NCBI RefSeq assembly: GCF_035918235.1
Contig: NZ_CP109485.1
Span: 3,596,001-3,660,000, forward strand
Origin: Streptomyces sp. NBC_01445
Lineage (GTDB): Bacteria; Actinomycetota; Actinomycetes; Streptomycetales; Streptomycetaceae
Direction: 5' to 3'
Length of the DNA stretch: 64,000 nt
The position numbers and the translations under genes are program-made. Shown here piece after piece: positions 35,064 through 44,853 of this stretch. Position 1 is the first letter of the stretch. Each line of letters begins with the position of its first letter. The notes under the pieces were generated by a model, which did no database searches, had not been told where the DNA came from, and worked only from the letters and a program-made list of their open reading frames with translations.

Positions 35064-35342
35064 CTACGGTGTTACCTGCTCGACGCGGTGGCGCAGGGCC
35101 TCCGTATCGAACGGTCCAGGGGCTTTGAACGCCCGCTGGAACGCCCGGCGGCGGACCGCCAGGTCGAGACAGACCAGGGCGGGATGCACATACGCACCCC
35201 GGCCGGGCAGCGTACCGCGATGATCGGGGACACATTCACCCTCGATCACCACGATGCGCAGCAGATCGCTCTTGGCCGTTCGCTCCCGGCACCCCACACA
35301 CGTGCGCTCTGGGCATGCACGGGCATGCGTCCGGCCAGACAC
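35064..35342 (-). CDS. ylxR: YlxR (DUF448) RNA-binding protein
   Basis: 92 residues. The family signature is clear: ERTCVGCRERTAKSDLLR near the N-terminus and GRGAYVHPALVCLDLAVRRRAFQRAF. In other bacteria YlxR binds the RNase P RNA and influences its activity, and the gene lies between nusA and infB, as here. It starts 79 bases after nusA; no terminator hairpin of note is visible between them. Confidence 0.92.
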   Translation of the reverse strand: MSGRTHARACPERTCVGCRERTAKSDLLRIVVIEGECVPDHRGTLPGRGAYVHPALVCLDLAVRRRAFQRAFKAPGPFDTEALRHRVEQVTP

Positions 35343-35421
35343 GCTTAAGTCTACCTCCCCGTACCGACCTCACCCCTTTGGGGCAAAAATCGAACGGTTG
35401 TTGTCGTGATCTTTGTGGTGG

Positions 35422-36411
35422 CTACTCCGCCGGCTGCTGCTCGGTGTCCGGACGGATGTCGATCCGCCAGCCGGTGAGCCGTGCGGCGAGGCGGGCGTTC
35501 TGGCCCTCCTTGCCGATGGCGAGCGACAGCTGGTAGTCCGGCACGATCACCCGCGCGGAGCGGGCGGCCATGTCCACGACCTCGACCTTGGACACGCGCG
35601 CCGGGGACAGGGCGTTGGCCACCATGTCCGCAGGGTCGTCGGACCAGTCGACGATGTCGATCTTCTCGCCGTTGAGCTCGGCCATGACATTGCGCACACG
35701 GCCGCCCATCGGGCCGATGCAGGCGCCCTTGGCGTTCAGGCCGGAGCGGGTCGAGCGGACCGCGATCTTCGTGCGGTGCCCGGCCTCGCGCGCGATGGCG
35801 CAGATCTCGACGGAGCCGTCCGCGATCTCGGGGACCTCGAGTGCGAACAGCTTCTTCACCAGGTTCGGGTGCGTGCGCGACAGGGTCACGGAAGGACCGC
35901 GCACACCCTTCGCGACGCGCACCACGTACGAGCGAAGGCGCAGGCCGTGCTGGTAGTCCTCGCCCGGGACCTGCTCCTGCACCGGCAGGATGGCCTCGAG
36001 CTTGCCGATGTCGACGAGCACGTTCTTCGGGTCGCGGCCCTGCTGGACCACGCCCGTCACGATGTCGCCCTCGCGGCCGGCGTACTCGCCGAGCGTCGCG
36101 TCGTCCTCGGCGTCGCGCAGCCGCTGCAGGATGACCTGCTTCGCGGTCGTCGCGGCGATGCGGCCGAAGTCGGACGGGGTGTCGTCGAACTCCCGGGCCT
36201 CCTGGCCCTCTTCGAGGTCCGCCGGGTCCTCCTTCGCCCACACCGTCACATGTCCGCTCTCACGGTCGAGGCGCACGCGCGCGTGGCGACGGCTTCCCTC
36301 GGTGCGGTGGTAGGCGATGAGGAGGGCCGACTCGATCGCTTCGACCAGCAGGGAGAAGGAGATCTCCTTCTCTCGCACCAGACCCCGCAGGGCACTCATG
36401 TCGATGTCCAC
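35422..36411 (-). CDS. nusA: transcription termination/antitermination factor NusA
   Basis: 329 residues. The N-terminal RNA-polymerase-binding domain ([30 protein letters not shown]), an S1 domain containing [13 protein letters not shown], and two KH domains ([19 protein letters not shown] and [19 protein letters not shown]) are all present. There are no C-terminal acidic repeats, as normal in Actinobacteria. NusA modulates pausing, termination and antitermination. The gene follows rimP with only two bases between, so the rimP-nusA-ylxR-infB operon is conserved. Confidence 0.97.
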   Translation of the reverse strand: MDIDMSALRGLVREKEISFSLLVEAIESALLIAYHRTEGSRRHARVRLDRESGHVTVWAKEDPADLEEGQEAREFDDTPSDFGRIAATTAKQVILQRLRDAEDDATLGEYAGREGDIVTGVVQQGRDPKNVLVDIGKLEAILPVQEQVPGEDYQHGLRLRSYVVRVAKGVRGPSVTLSRTHPNLVKKLFALEVPEIADGSVEICAIAREAGHRTKIAVRSTRSGLNAKGACIGPMGGRVRNVMAELNGEKIDIVDWSDDPADMVANALSPARVSKVEVVDMAARSARVIVPDYQLSLAIGKEGQNARLAARLTGWRIDIRPDTEQQPAE

Positions 36412-36413
36412 GG

Positions 36414-36926
36414 CTACGCCTCCTCTGCATTCTCTTCGTTCTTGTTCTTACGGTTGAACTCGACCTGGACGCGCGCCTTGGCGATGTCGTCGAAGGTGAG
36501 CCTGCGGGCGGTGGGCTTGCGCCCCTTCACGCCGGGCACCTCGAGATCCAGGCCCTCGTCGTCGACCTTCAGGATCCGCGCGACGAGCTCGGTGTCGGCG
36601 CCGTCGGCCAGCTGGAACTTCACCAGGCGGTCGACCGCGCGCACGTAGTGCCGGTGTTCGGTCAGCGACCGCTCGGCGCCGGGGGTGCCCACCTCGAGGT
36701 CGTACTCGCCCTCGCCCATGGCGTCCGTCTCGTCGAGCTTCGCCGAGAGCGCGCGGCTCACATCGGCGACCTGGTCCAGATCGGCTCCGGAATCGGAGTC
36801 GACGACGACTCGCAGCACTCGCTTACGTCCGACCGATGCCACTTCGATCTCTTCGAGATCGAGGCCCTGAGAGCTCACGAGCGGTTCCAGTAGTGACCGC
36901 AGCCTCTCGCTCTGGGTGGTGCTCAT
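36414..36926 (-). CDS. rimP: ribosome maturation factor RimP
   Basis: 170 residues. The N-terminal RimP domain has [14 protein letters not shown] and [22 protein letters not shown], and the [20 protein letters not shown] segment links it to the SH3-like C-terminal domain. RimP is needed for 30S maturation. It is the first gene of the rimP-nusA operon. Its upstream region (36927-37109) is divergent with the lipoprotein gene at 37110 and contains a perfect 12-bp palindrome. Confidence 0.95.
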   Translation of the reverse strand: MSTTQSERLRSLLEPLVSSQGLDLEEIEVASVGRKRVLRVVVDSDSGADLDQVADVSRALSAKLDETDAMGEGEYDLEVGTPGAERSLTEHRHYVRAVDRLVKFQLADGADTELVARILKVDDEGLDLEVPGVKGRKPTARRLTFDDIAKARVQVEFNRKNKNEENAEEA

Positions 36927-37034
36927 CCGGGTGACTCCTCGGCCGCGTGTGCTGTTGTGGTCTCGTCGTGTGTCAGGTCAAAGGGTATCCGGTCCAGGGG
37001 GGTGTTGCCGTCCACCCGACGTGGGCCGAAGGTA

Positions 37035-37046
37035 CGGTGATCACCG
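37035..37046. promoter_or_regulatory. 12-bp palindrome in the rimP/lipoprotein divergent region
   Basis: CGGTGATCACCG is a perfect palindrome in the 183-base region between divergent genes. It could be an operator, but a chance occurrence in such GC-rich DNA is also possible. Confidence 0.3.
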
Positions 37047-37109
37047 GGCCTGCCGCCCGCCGCTCCTGCTGAATCCTTCCTGCCATCCTTCCTGCCGAGG
37101 ACGTCTGCC

Positions 37110-37622
37110 GTGCCGTTGACCAATGGGGCCCCCGCGGGGCCGCGTAGAAGGAGCCTGCTGGCCTCGGTGGGCGGGGCCGCGCTCCTGACGGGCTGTTCCG
37201 ACGGCGAGGACCCCGCTTCGGACAGTGCCAGGGGCGCGCGCAGCGTGTCCGCCGCGCAGCGGATCAAGGCGCGCGCGGCCCGCGACAGCGGCGACCTGAT
37301 CGACCGTTACGAGGCCGCGCTCGCGGCCCATCCGGCCCTGGCCGCACGGCTCGGCCCGTTGCGCGACGAGGTGGCCCGGCACGCGAAGAGCTTCGGTGCG
37401 GCGGCGCGCCCGGCCGCACCGGCCTCGGCCTCCCCGTCGCCGTCGCCGTCCGCCTCTGCGGCCTCCGAGAAGGACACCGTGCGGGCGCTGGCGACGGCCG
37501 AGCGGGAACTCGCCGACCGCCGTGCGGCCGCCCTGGTCGACGCCCCCGCCGAACTGGCGCGCCTGCTCGCCTCGGTGGCCGCCGCGGGCGCCGGACACGC
37601 GTATCTGCTGACGAAGGACTGA
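37110..37622 (+). CDS. lipoprotein, helical, coupled to a DUF4439 protein
   Basis: 170 residues from a GTG. RRRSLLASVGGAALLTGC is a lipoprotein signal with a LLTGC lipobox and Cys at residue 28. The mature part is helical and Ala-rich, with a Ser/Pro linker (ASPSPSPSAS) in the middle separating two helical pairs. The final helix ends in LLASVAAAGAGHAYLLTKD. One base separates it from the next gene, so they are co-expressed. Its fold resembles a minimal helical bundle rather than a known enzyme. Function unknown. Confidence 0.8.
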   Translation: MPLTNGAPAGPRRRSLLASVGGAALLTGCSDGEDPASDSARGARSVSAAQRIKARAARDSGDLIDRYEAALAAHPALAARLGPLRDEVARHAKSFGAAARPAAPASASPSPSPSASAASEKDTVRALATAERELADRRAAALVDAPAELARLLASVAAAGAGHAYLLTKD

Positions 37623-37623
37623 C

Positions 37624-38091
37624 ATGGCCGACAAGGGCGACAAGCAGCTTCTCTCCGCGGTCCAGGCGGCACTGGCCGCCGAGCACGCGGCTGTTTACGG
37701 GTACGGCGTCGTCGGCGGCCGGATCAGCGAGAGCCGCAGGCCCGAGGCGCGCACCGCGTACGACTCCCACCGGGCGCGCCGTGACGACCTGCGGCGCACG
37801 GTCCGCGACCTGGGCGGCGAGCCCGAGCCCTCGGCAGGCGCCTACGCGCTGCCCTTCCCCGTGCCGGACTCGGCGGCGGCGGCGCGGCTCGCGGCGGACA
37901 TCGAGGACCGCGTCGCCGGCGTCTACTCGGACCTGGTGCGGGCCTCCGAGGGCACGCGGCGCAGGGGCGCGGCGGACGCGCTGCGGGAGGCGGCGGTGCG
38001 CGCGGTGCGGTGGCGGGGCGGCAGCGTAGCCTTCCCTGGTCTCGCCGAGCGGGCCGCGGCGCCCCAGGCGTCCGCGACACCGCAGGCGTAG
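37624..38091 (+). CDS. DUF4439 ferritin-like protein
   Basis: 155 residues. The AVQAALAAEHAAVYGYGVVGGRIS helix is the recognisable DUF4439 start, with the Glu-His pair typical of a ferritin-like four-helix bundle, and the rest consists of three further amphipathic helices (YDSHRARRDDLRRTVRDLGG and the Arg/Ala-rich ones). It has no signal or membrane segment. Paired with the upstream lipoprotein, it might sit at the membrane through it. Metal binding is not proved because the second Glu/His pair is hard to place. Confidence 0.85.
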   Translation: MADKGDKQLLSAVQAALAAEHAAVYGYGVVGGRISESRRPEARTAYDSHRARRDDLRRTVRDLGGEPEPSAGAYALPFPVPDSAAAARLAADIEDRVAGVYSDLVRASEGTRRRGAADALREAAVRAVRWRGGSVAFPGLAERAAAPQASATPQA

Positions 38092-38156
38092 CCGCCACGG
38101 TCACACGTACCGTCCGCCGTCACGGGGACGGTCACGGGGAAGGGAGTTACTCGCAC

Positions 38157-39050
38157 ATGTCTTTCGAACCGCCGAAGCGGCTGGTCAACGCGCTCGGCGA
38201 GGTGCGGGACGACGGGGCGTCCGCGTGGCTGGCGAGGGTGCCGGAGATTCTTCAGGAGGCCGTGGAACGGCTCGAGCTGACGGTCGAGCGGGTGCATGTG
38301 CCGGGTGGGCGCAGCAGTCTCGTCGTCCTGGTGCGGCGGGCCGACGGAACGCCCGCCGTCCTCAAACTGGCGCCGGAGCGCTTCCGCCCGGAGGCCGAGC
38401 ACGCGGCTCTCACGCACTGGAACGGGCTCGGGGCGGTGCAACTCCTCGGCGACGGCGGTGACCTGCTCCTGGAAAGGCTGCACCCCGAGGTGTCGGTGCG
38501 CTCGCTGCCCGAGGCGAAGGCGCTCCTCGAGGCGGCCGGCACGCTGCGCAGGCTGTGGGTGGAACCGCCGTCGTGGCGTTCCTGCGAGACGGTCGCCGAC
38601 CGGACGGGCCGTCAGGCCGAGGCGATGCGCGCCACCGCCGCCGCGGAGCCGGATGTCGTGCCCCTGGTGGACGCGGCACTCACGGCGCGGGACGAACTGC
38701 TCGAGGCGCCGCCTGAACTACGGCTGCTGCACGGGACGTTCCGGCAGAGCAAGGTGCTGGCCGGGGAGCGGACGCCGTGGCTCGCGGTCGGTCCCGACCC
38801 GGTGGTCGGCGAGTGCGCCTTCGACCTCGCGCGGCTCGTCAGGGACCGGGTGGAGGACCTCATCGCGTCGCCGTCCGGTGCGGCGACGACGCGGCGGCGC
38901 GTGAAGCGGCTCGCGGAGTCCCTCGATGTGGACCAGGAGCGGCTGCGCGGGTGGACGCTGTTCCGGGCGGTGGAGTCCGGTGTACGGGCACTGCGCGTGG
39001 GGCGCGGGCGGGATGCGGAGTTGTTGCTGGAGTTCGCGGGCTGGCTCTGA
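38157..39050 (+). CDS. APH-like pseudokinase (aminoglycoside/hydroxyurea kinase family)
   Basis: 297 residues. The overall pattern of the aminoglycoside/hydroxyurea phosphotransferase family is clear: GGRSSLVVLVRRADG, AVLKLAPERFRPEAEHAAL with an ATP-binding Lys (K70), and an LLHG segment followed by WLAVGPDPVVGECAFDLARLVRDR. The key catalytic residues are changed: LLHGTFRQSKVL in place of LLHGDLHHGNVL, so Thr194 replaces the catalytic Asp and Lys199 the Asn, and VGP replaces the Mg-binding IDP. Phosphoryl transfer is therefore unlikely; a binding or regulatory role is more probable. Good frame and codon bias show it is not decayed. Ended by the hairpin at 39115-39147. Confidence 0.82.
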   Translation: MSFEPPKRLVNALGEVRDDGASAWLARVPEILQEAVERLELTVERVHVPGGRSSLVVLVRRADGTPAVLKLAPERFRPEAEHAALTHWNGLGAVQLLGDGGDLLLERLHPEVSVRSLPEAKALLEAAGTLRRLWVEPPSWRSCETVADRTGRQAEAMRATAAAEPDVVPLVDAALTARDELLEAPPELRLLHGTFRQSKVLAGERTPWLAVGPDPVVGECAFDLARLVRDRVEDLIASPSGAATTRRRVKRLAESLDVDQERLRGWTLFRAVESGVRALRVGRGRDAELLLEFAGWL

Positions 39051-39114
39051 CGGTGGTCGCGTGCGGGCCGTCGGTAGCTGGTCGCACAGTTCCCCGCGCC
39101 CCTTCGGGGGACGA

Positions 39115-39147
39115 CTGAGGGCCGGGACAGAACGTCCCGGCCCTCAG
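39115..39147. terminator. bidirectional terminator between APH-like gene and proS
   Basis: CTGAGGGCCGGGAC (39115-39128) and its exact complement (39134-39147) form a 14-bp stem with a five-base loop between two converging genes. Confidence 0.85.
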
Positions 39148-39157
39148 TGCTTGCGGA

Positions 39158-40852
39158 TCAGGCCGTGAGGCGGGCGATGGCCTCCTCGACCGTTACTTCC
39201 TCGCGCTCGCCCGTCTTGCGGTCCTTCAGTTCCACGATGCCCTCGGCCGAGCGGCGGCCGGCGACGAGGATCTGCGGGACGCCGATGAGCTCGGCGTCGG
39301 TGAACTTCACGCCCGGCGAGACACCGGCGCGGTCGTCGACCAGGACGCGGACGCCGGCGGCGCCCAGCTTCTGGGAGACGTCGAGCGCCAGCTCCGTCTG
39401 GAGGGCCTTGCCGGCGGCGACCACGTGGACGTCGGCCGGCGCGATCTCCTTGGGCCAGCACAGGCCCTTGTCGTCCGCGGTCTGCTCGGCGAGGGCGGCC
39501 ACGGCGCGGGAGACGCCGATGCCGTACGAGCCCATGGTCACGCGGACCGGCTTGCCCTGGTTGCCGAGGACGTCGAGCTGGAAGGCGTCGGCGTACTTGC
39601 GGCCGAGCTGGAAGATGTGGCCGATCTCGATGGCGCGGTCGAGGCGCAGGCCGGTGCCGCACTTGGGGCAGGGGTCGCCCGCCTCCACCACGACGACGTC
39701 GAGGTAGTCGTCGACCTCGAAGTCGCGGCCCGCGACGACGTTCTTCGCGTGCTTGCCCGGCTTGTTGGCGCCGGTGATCCAGGCCGTGCCGGCGGCGATG
39801 CGCGGGTCGGCGATGTAGCGGACCTTCTCCAGGCCCTGCGGGCCGACGTAACCGCGTACGAGGTCGTCGCGGCCCTCGAAGTCCTCGGCCGTGACGAGCT
39901 CGACGACGGCCGGGGAGAGGTGCTCTCCGAGCTTGCCGAGGTCCACCTCGCGGTCGCCGGGCACGCCCACGGCGACGATCTCGCCGTCGACCTTGACCAG
40001 GAGGTTCTTCAGGGTGGCCGAGGCCTGGACGCCGAGGTGGGCGGCGAGGGTCTCGATGGTCGGGGTGTCGGGGGTGTCGAGCTCCTCGACGGCCGGGTGC
40101 TCGGCGCTCGCGGGGGCCGGGGCGGCGAAGGTGACGGCCTCGGTGTTGGCGGCGTAGTCGCAGGCCGGGCAGTCGACGAAGGTGTCCTCGCCGGCCGGGG
40201 CCGGGGCGAGGAACTCCTCGGAGGCCGAACCGCCCATCGCGCCGGACACGGCGGAGACGATGCGGTGGTCCAGGCCGAGGCGCTCGAAGATCTTGATGTA
40301 CGCCTCGCGGTGCAGGGCGTACGACTCGGCCAGGCCCTCGTCGGTGGTGTCGAAGGAGTACGAGTCCTTCATGAGGAACTCGCGGCCGCGCAGGATGCCG
40401 GCGCGCGGGCGGGCCTCGTCGCGGTACTTCGCCTGGATCTGGTAGAGGATCACGGGCAGGTCCTTGTAGGACGAGCACTGGTCCTTGACCAGCTGCGTGA
40501 AGATCTCCTCGTGGGTCGGGCCGAGGAGGTACTCCGCGCCCTTGCGGTCCTTGAGGCGGAACAGCTCGGGGCCGTACTCCTCCCAGCGGCCCGTCGCCTC
40601 GTAGGGCTCCTTGGGCAGCAGGGCCGGGAGCAGGACCTCCTGGCCGCCCATGTCGTCCATCTCCTCACGGACCACGCGGGCGACGTTCTCGAGGACCTTC
40701 TTGCCCAGCGGCAGCCAGGACCAGATGCCGGCGGCCGTGCGGCGCACGTACCCGGCCCGGACGAGCAGTTTGTGGTTGAGCGTCTCGGCGTCGGCCGGGT
40801 CGTCACGCAGTGTCTTGACCATCAACCGGGACATGCGCTGGACCTGGGCCAT
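39158..40852 (-). CDS. proS: prolyl-tRNA synthetase
   Basis: 564 residues. Class II synthetase of the bacterial type: [36 protein letters not shown] (motif 2), the inserted editing domain between (about 225-385), [18 protein letters not shown] (motif 3) and a C-terminal anticodon-binding domain. GGAG lies before the ATG at 40852. The longer frame upstream lacks a site. It charges tRNA-Pro. It follows an 79-base gap after the acetyltransferase gene at 40932 on the same strand. Confidence 0.97.
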   Translation of the reverse strand: MAQVQRMSRLMVKTLRDDPADAETLNHKLLVRAGYVRRTAAGIWSWLPLGKKVLENVARVVREEMDDMGGQEVLLPALLPKEPYEATGRWEEYGPELFRLKDRKGAEYLLGPTHEEIFTQLVKDQCSSYKDLPVILYQIQAKYRDEARPRAGILRGREFLMKDSYSFDTTDEGLAESYALHREAYIKIFERLGLDHRIVSAVSGAMGGSASEEFLAPAPAGEDTFVDCPACDYAANTEAVTFAAPAPASAEHPAVEELDTPDTPTIETLAAHLGVQASATLKNLLVKVDGEIVAVGVPGDREVDLGKLGEHLSPAVVELVTAEDFEGRDDLVRGYVGPQGLEKVRYIADPRIAAGTAWITGANKPGKHAKNVVAGRDFEVDDYLDVVVVEAGDPCPKCGTGLRLDRAIEIGHIFQLGRKYADAFQLDVLGNQGKPVRVTMGSYGIGVSRAVAALAEQTADDKGLCWPKEIAPADVHVVAAGKALQTELALDVSQKLGAAGVRVLVDDRAGVSPGVKFTDAELIGVPQILVAGRRSAEGIVELKDRKTGEREEVTVEEAIARLTA

Positions 40853-40931
40853 GATTTTGACTCCTGCTGCGAAAGATAGGGATGTGCAGGAGGTTAGCCG
40901 GGTCCGTCCCGCGCCCGGAAATCGGCTGCCT

Positions 40932-41474
40932 TCAGCGACGCAGCGGAAGCGGTGCACCCATGACCGCGTAGGGCCGGGGAGCGCTGGGGAAGAGCACCTG
41001 CCGGGCGAGGTCCTCGTAGCCGAGGGAGTGGTACAGGCCGCGGGCCGGGCTGTCGAAGTCGATGGCCGAGAGGATCGACTTGGGCTCGTCGGCGCTGTCC
41101 GTGATGGTCGTGATGAGGGACCGGCCGATCCCGCGGTTCTGGTAGCGGGGGTGGACGTGCAGCTCGGTGATCACGAAGGAGTCGTCGAGCCACCGGTCCA
41201 GCGCGCGCGTGCGCAGATAGGGCTCCACCACGGTGGACCACCAGTGGGCGCGGTCGTTCGGCATGCCGTAGACGAAGCCGACGAGTCGGCCGCCCTCGGT
41301 GTGGGCGCCGAGGGCGCGCGCTCCGGGGTAGACGAGGTGCCGCAGCACGATCTGGCGGCGCACGGCGATCTCGTCGTCGCTCAGGCCGAAGGCGTACGCC
41401 TGCACGGCCAGTGCCTCGTCCACGTGTTCCGCGAGGTCGAGAGGCCCGATGGTGACGACGTCGTCCTGGGTCAT
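40932..41474 (-). CDS. GNAT family acetyltransferase
   Basis: 180 residues. The acetyl-CoA-binding signature is [17 protein letters not shown] near residues 118-135, followed by the [17 protein letters not shown] region. Substrate cannot be predicted. The ATG at 41474 follows a normal distance from the next gene; the longer upstream frame overlaps the end of the ABC ATPase gene. It lies between proS and the second importer operon on the same strand, 41 bases after the ATPase gene. Confidence 0.87.
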   Translation of the reverse strand: MTQDDVVTIGPLDLAEHVDEALAVQAYAFGLSDDEIAVRRQIVLRHLVYPGARALGAHTEGGRLVGFVYGMPNDRAHWWSTVVEPYLRTRALDRWLDDSFVITELHVHPRYQNRGIGRSLITTITDSADEPKSILSAIDFDSPARGLYHSLGYEDLARQVLFPSAPRPYAVMGAPLPLRR

Positions 41475-41514
41475 GACGGGGAGACTACAGGGCCGTCCGG
41501 CGGCGCTCAGCTGA

Positions 41515-42279
41515 TCAAACAGGCAACCGGGGAACGCTGTCGAGCAGCCGCCGCGTGTAGGGGTGTTCGGGCGATCCGAGCACGTCACGGGTCTGGCCCT
41601 GCTCGACGACGCGTCCGCGTTCGAGTACGGCGGTCCGCTCGCACAGGGCGGCCACCACGGACAGGTCGTGGGAGACCATGACGATGGTCAGGCCCCGCTC
41701 CTGCTTCAGCTCGCCGAGCAGGTCGACGACCTTGACGCGGGTGGTGACGTCGAGCGCGCTGACGGGTTCGTCGGCGAGCAGGACGCGCGGGTCGCACACG
41801 GTGGCCCTGGCGATGGCGATGCGCTGGCGCTGCCCGCCGGAGAACTCGTGCGGGTAGCGCGACGCCGCGTCCGCCGGGAGCCCGACCTGTTCGAGGGCCT
41901 CGGCGACCTTCGCGTGCGCGGCGGCGCCGGTGGCCACGCCGAGCGAGCGCAGCGGCTCCGCGACGATGCGGCTGACGCGCTGGCGCGGGTCGAGGGAGGC
42001 GTACGGGTCCTGGAAGACGCACTGCACGGAGCGGCGGAAGCGCCGCATCTGCGCGCGGTCGCCGAGCCGCAGCGGGTCCCCGTCGAAGCGGACGGTTCCG
42101 GTGCTGGGGCGGGCGAGGCCGAGGAGCAGCCGGAGCAGGGTCGTCTTGCCGGCCCCGGACTCGCCGACGAGCGCGAGGCTGTGGCCCGCGTCGACGGTGA
42201 GGGAGACGTCCTCGACGACGGGCGCCGCGGCCCCCCGGTAGGTGTGTCCGACCGAGTCGAGTTCGAGTACGGCGGTCAT
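41515..42279 (-). CDS. short ABC transporter ATPase (second importer operon)
   Basis: 254 residues. Walker [10 protein letters not shown], signature FSGGQRQRI, Walker [13 protein letters not shown] and H-loop VSHDLSVV are intact. It ends just after the [17 protein letters not shown] segment and lacks the C-terminal Cys-rich oligopeptide-transporter extension found in the operon-1 ATPases; such lengths are like NikE/NikD. Start overlaps the stop of the previous gene (ATGA). Last gene of the operon. Confidence 0.92.
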   Translation of the reverse strand: MTAVLELDSVGHTYRGAAAPVVEDVSLTVDAGHSLALVGESGAGKTTLLRLLLGLARPSTGTVRFDGDPLRLGDRAQMRRFRRSVQCVFQDPYASLDPRQRVSRIVAEPLRSLGVATGAAAHAKVAEALEQVGLPADAASRYPHEFSGGQRQRIAIARATVCDPRVLLADEPVSALDVTTRVKVVDLLGELKQERGLTIVMVSHDLSVVAALCERTAVLERGRVVEQGQTRDVLGSPEHPYTRRLLDSVPRLPV

Positions 42280-43076
42280 CGGGGCTCTCCCAGGTCCAGG
42301 GCGGATTCGAGCTTCCGCGCGCTGTCGACGAGCGCCTTCGTGTACGCCTGCCGGGGCGCGCGCACCAGGTCGCGTACCGTCCCGTCCTCGACGGCGCGCC
42401 CGTCCTTCATCACGAGGACGCGGTCGGTGACGCGTGAGACGACGGCCAGGTCGTGGCTGACGAAGAGGACGGCCATCCCTCGCTCGCCGACGAGGGTGTC
42501 GAGGAGTACGAGCATCTCGGACTGCACGGTGACGTCGAGCGCGGTGGTCGGCTCGTCGGCGATGAGCAGGTCGGGCTCGCAGGCGAGCGCCATGGCGAGG
42601 GCCACGCGCTGGCGCTGGCCGCCGGAGATCTCGTGCGGGAACGCGCGGGCGATGCGCCCGGGTTCGGGCAGCCTGACCTGTTCGAGGGCTTCGGCGACGG
42701 CCTTGCGGAGCGCGTCGCCCTTGAGGCCGCGGCGGCGGCGCAGCGGTTCGGCGAGCTGTCCGCCCACGCGCATCAGCGGGTCGAGCGCGGTCAGCGGCTC
42801 CTGGAAGACGATCGCGGCGGAGCTGCCGCGGACGTCCACGAGCCGCTTCTCGCTCGCCCCGACGATCTGGGTGCCGTCGAGTTCGACGCTGCCCGTGGCG
42901 GTCATCCCGTCGGGGAGCAGGCCGAGCACGGCGAGGGTGGTGAGTGACTTGCCGGACCCGGACTCGCCGATGAGGCCGAGCCGTTCGCCCCGGTCGACGG
43001 AGAAGCCGAGGCCGGAGACGAGCTCGCGGCCGTCGCTCGTGCGGATGGTGAGGTCGCGTACGTCGAGCAGGCTCAT
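42276..43076 (-). CDS. short ABC transporter ATPase (second importer operon)
   Basis: 266 residues. Walker [10 protein letters not shown] with Ser-Leu instead of Ser-Thr, signature ISGGQRQRV, Walker [13 protein letters not shown] and H-loop VSHDLAVV. Like its partner it lacks the C-terminal Cys motif. It is co-translated with the DppC-like permease (ATGA) and with the next ATPase. Operon order is binding protein, DppB, DppC, D, F, as in Dpp and Nik operons. Confidence 0.92.
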   Translation of the reverse strand: MSLLDVRDLTIRTSDGRELVSGLGFSVDRGERLGLIGESGSGKSLTTLAVLGLLPDGMTATGSVELDGTQIVGASEKRLVDVRGSSAAIVFQEPLTALDPLMRVGGQLAEPLRRRRGLKGDALRKAVAEALEQVRLPEPGRIARAFPHEISGGQRQRVALAMALACEPDLLIADEPTTALDVTVQSEMLVLLDTLVGERGMAVLFVSHDLAVVSRVTDRVLVMKDGRAVEDGTVRDLVRAPRQAYTKALVDSARKLESALDLGEPR

Positions 43077-43891
43077 GCCGCCGTCCTCCTGCGCCGGGCC
43101 GGGTCGAAGGTGTCGCGCAGGCCGTCGGCGACGAGGTTGACGCCGATGACGAGCAGGACGAGGAGGATGCCGGGCGCGAGCGCCCCCGCCGGCGCGGTCG
43201 TGAACGTCGCCTGGGCCTCCTGGAGCATGCGTCCCCACGAGGCGTTGGGCGGCGGGGCGCCGAGGCCGAGGTAGGACAGGCTCGCCTCGGCGAGGACGGC
43301 GAGGCCGAACTGGAGCGCCAGGTTGACCACGAGCGTCGGCCAGATGTTGGGCAGCACGTGCGCGCCGACGATCCGCGGCCAGGAGGTGCCGGAGGTGCGG
43401 GACGCGGTGATGTAGTCCTGTGCAAGGACGCGTTTGACGAGGATGCGGGTCAGCCGCGCCACGATCGCGCTCTGCGCGATTCCGATCGCGAGGACGGCCG
43501 AGGTGAGGGTCGCCGAGCGGGCGGAGACGATCAGCATGGCGAGCAGCAGCGTGGGGAACGCGATGAGGATGTCGAGCAGGGCCGAGACGGTGTCGTCGAA
43601 CCAGCCCTGCGCGAACGCGGCCATGAGGCCGAGCGTGATGCCGACGACGGCGGCGATCACGACGGAGCCGAGCCCGGCCGCGATCGCGATCCTGGATCCG
43701 GCCATGAGCTGCGTCAGCAGGTCGCGGCCGAGTTTGTCGGTGCCTATCAGGTGTCCGTCGCCGGGTCCGGCGAGCCGTCCGCCGGAGGTGTCCGAGGGGT
43801 CGTACGGCAGCCAGAACAGGGAGACGAGCGCGACGAGGGCGATGAGTCCGGCGAGGACGCCCCCCGTCCACAGGGTCGCGGAACGCTTCAT
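43073..43891 (-). CDS. ABC transporter permease (DppC/NikC-like)
   Basis: 272 residues with about six transmembrane helices, [20 protein letters not shown] after the first helix and the EAA-loop equivalent [18 protein letters not shown]. Translation is coupled on both sides by ATGA overlaps. It forms the channel with the next permease. Confidence 0.92.
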   Translation of the reverse strand: MKRSATLWTGGVLAGLIALVALVSLFWLPYDPSDTSGGRLAGPGDGHLIGTDKLGRDLLTQLMAGSRIAIAAGLGSVVIAAVVGITLGLMAAFAQGWFDDTVSALLDILIAFPTLLLAMLIVSARSATLTSAVLAIGIAQSAIVARLTRILVKRVLAQDYITASRTSGTSWPRIVGAHVLPNIWPTLVVNLALQFGLAVLAEASLSYLGLGAPPPNASWGRMLQEAQATFTTAPAGALAPGILLVLLVIGVNLVADGLRDTFDPARRRRTAA

Positions 43892-44853
43892 CGGGCGCCT
43901 CCCGAGAGCCGGTGGCGCAGCCGTGGGTCGACGATCCGCTGCACGAGGTCGGCGGCGAAGCCGATGAGCAGCACCGCGAGGGTGGAGACGAACAGGACGC
44001 CCTGGATGACGGGGTAGTCGTGCTGGGCGATGCCGGTGGCGAGCAGGGAGCCGAGCCCCGGCAGCGCGTACACGGACTCGACGACGACGGCGCCGAGCAG
44101 GGTCGACGCGAGTTCGATGCCGAGGATCGAGATGACCGGCACGGAGGCGTTGCGCAGTCCGTGCCGCCACATGGCCTGTCCGAAGGAGGAGCCGAGGGCG
44201 CGCGAGGTGCGCAGGTAGTCGCTGTCGAGGACGTCGAGCGTCGCCGATCTGACGTAGCGGATCAGGGACGCCGACATGACCAGGGCGATGGTGACGACGG
44301 GCAGTACGAGGGAGCGGATCGCCTGTGCGGGGTCGGACCAGCCGTCCTGCGGGAAGCCGCCGGACGGCAGCCAGCCCGCGTTCAGCGCGAACACGGCGAT
44401 GAGGATCATCCCGAGCCAGAACACCGGGACGGCGATGCCCAGTTGGGACACTCCGCTGAGCAGGGCGCCGTACCAGGTCCGGCGCTTGTACGCGGCGACG
44501 AAGCCGGCCGGGACCGCGATCAGTACGGCGAGCACGAACGCGGACAGGGTCAGCGGCACGGTGACGCTCAGGCGCTGGGTGACCTCGGGTCCGACGGGCA
44601 GCGAGCTGACGAAGGACGTGCCGAGGTCGCCGGTCGCGAGCTGCCCTGCCCAGTGGGTGAACTGCTCGGGCAGCGGCTTGTCGGAGCCTATGGAGTGCCG
44701 CGCCGCCGCGATCTGCTCCGGCGAGGCGCCCACGGAGGTGAGCGCGTTCGCCGGGTCGCCGGGCAGCATCCTCAGAAGTACGAACAGCACGACGCTCGCG
44801 AGGACGAGGGAGACGACCAGGAAGGCGAGGCGGCGCAGGAGATAGCCGGTCAT
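43888..44853 (-). CDS. ABC transporter permease (DppB/NikB-like)
   Basis: 321 residues. The first helix (LLRRLAFLVVSLVLASVV) and LLRMLPGDPANALTSVG segment are typical of DppB/NikB, followed by about five more helices and the EAA loop in SDYLRTSRALGSSFGQAM. Its ATG overlaps the stop of the binding protein gene (TGATG). Confidence 0.92.
   Translation of the reverse strand: MTGYLLRRLAFLVVSLVLASVVLFVLLRMLPGDPANALTSVGASPEQIAAARHSIGSDKPLPEQFTHWAGQLATGDLGTSFVSSLPVGPEVTQRLSVTVPLTLSAFVLAVLIAVPAGFVAAYKRRTWYGALLSGVSQLGIAVPVFWLGMILIAVFALNAGWLPSGGFPQDGWSDPAQAIRSLVLPVVTIALVMSASLIRYVRSATLDVLDSDYLRTSRALGSSFGQAMWRHGLRNASVPVISILGIELASTLLGAVVVESVYALPGLGSLLATGIAQHDYPVIQGVLFVSTLAVLLIGFAADLVQRIVDPRLRHRLSGGAR

Noticed and set aside
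31216..35223. 1335-codon plus-strand open frame across infB and neighbours
   Set aside because: It runs through several real minus-strand genes and is a shadow of codon bias.
38157..39050. Functional aminoglycoside resistance kinase
   Set aside because: Catalytic Asp, Asn and metal-binding Asp positions are substituted.
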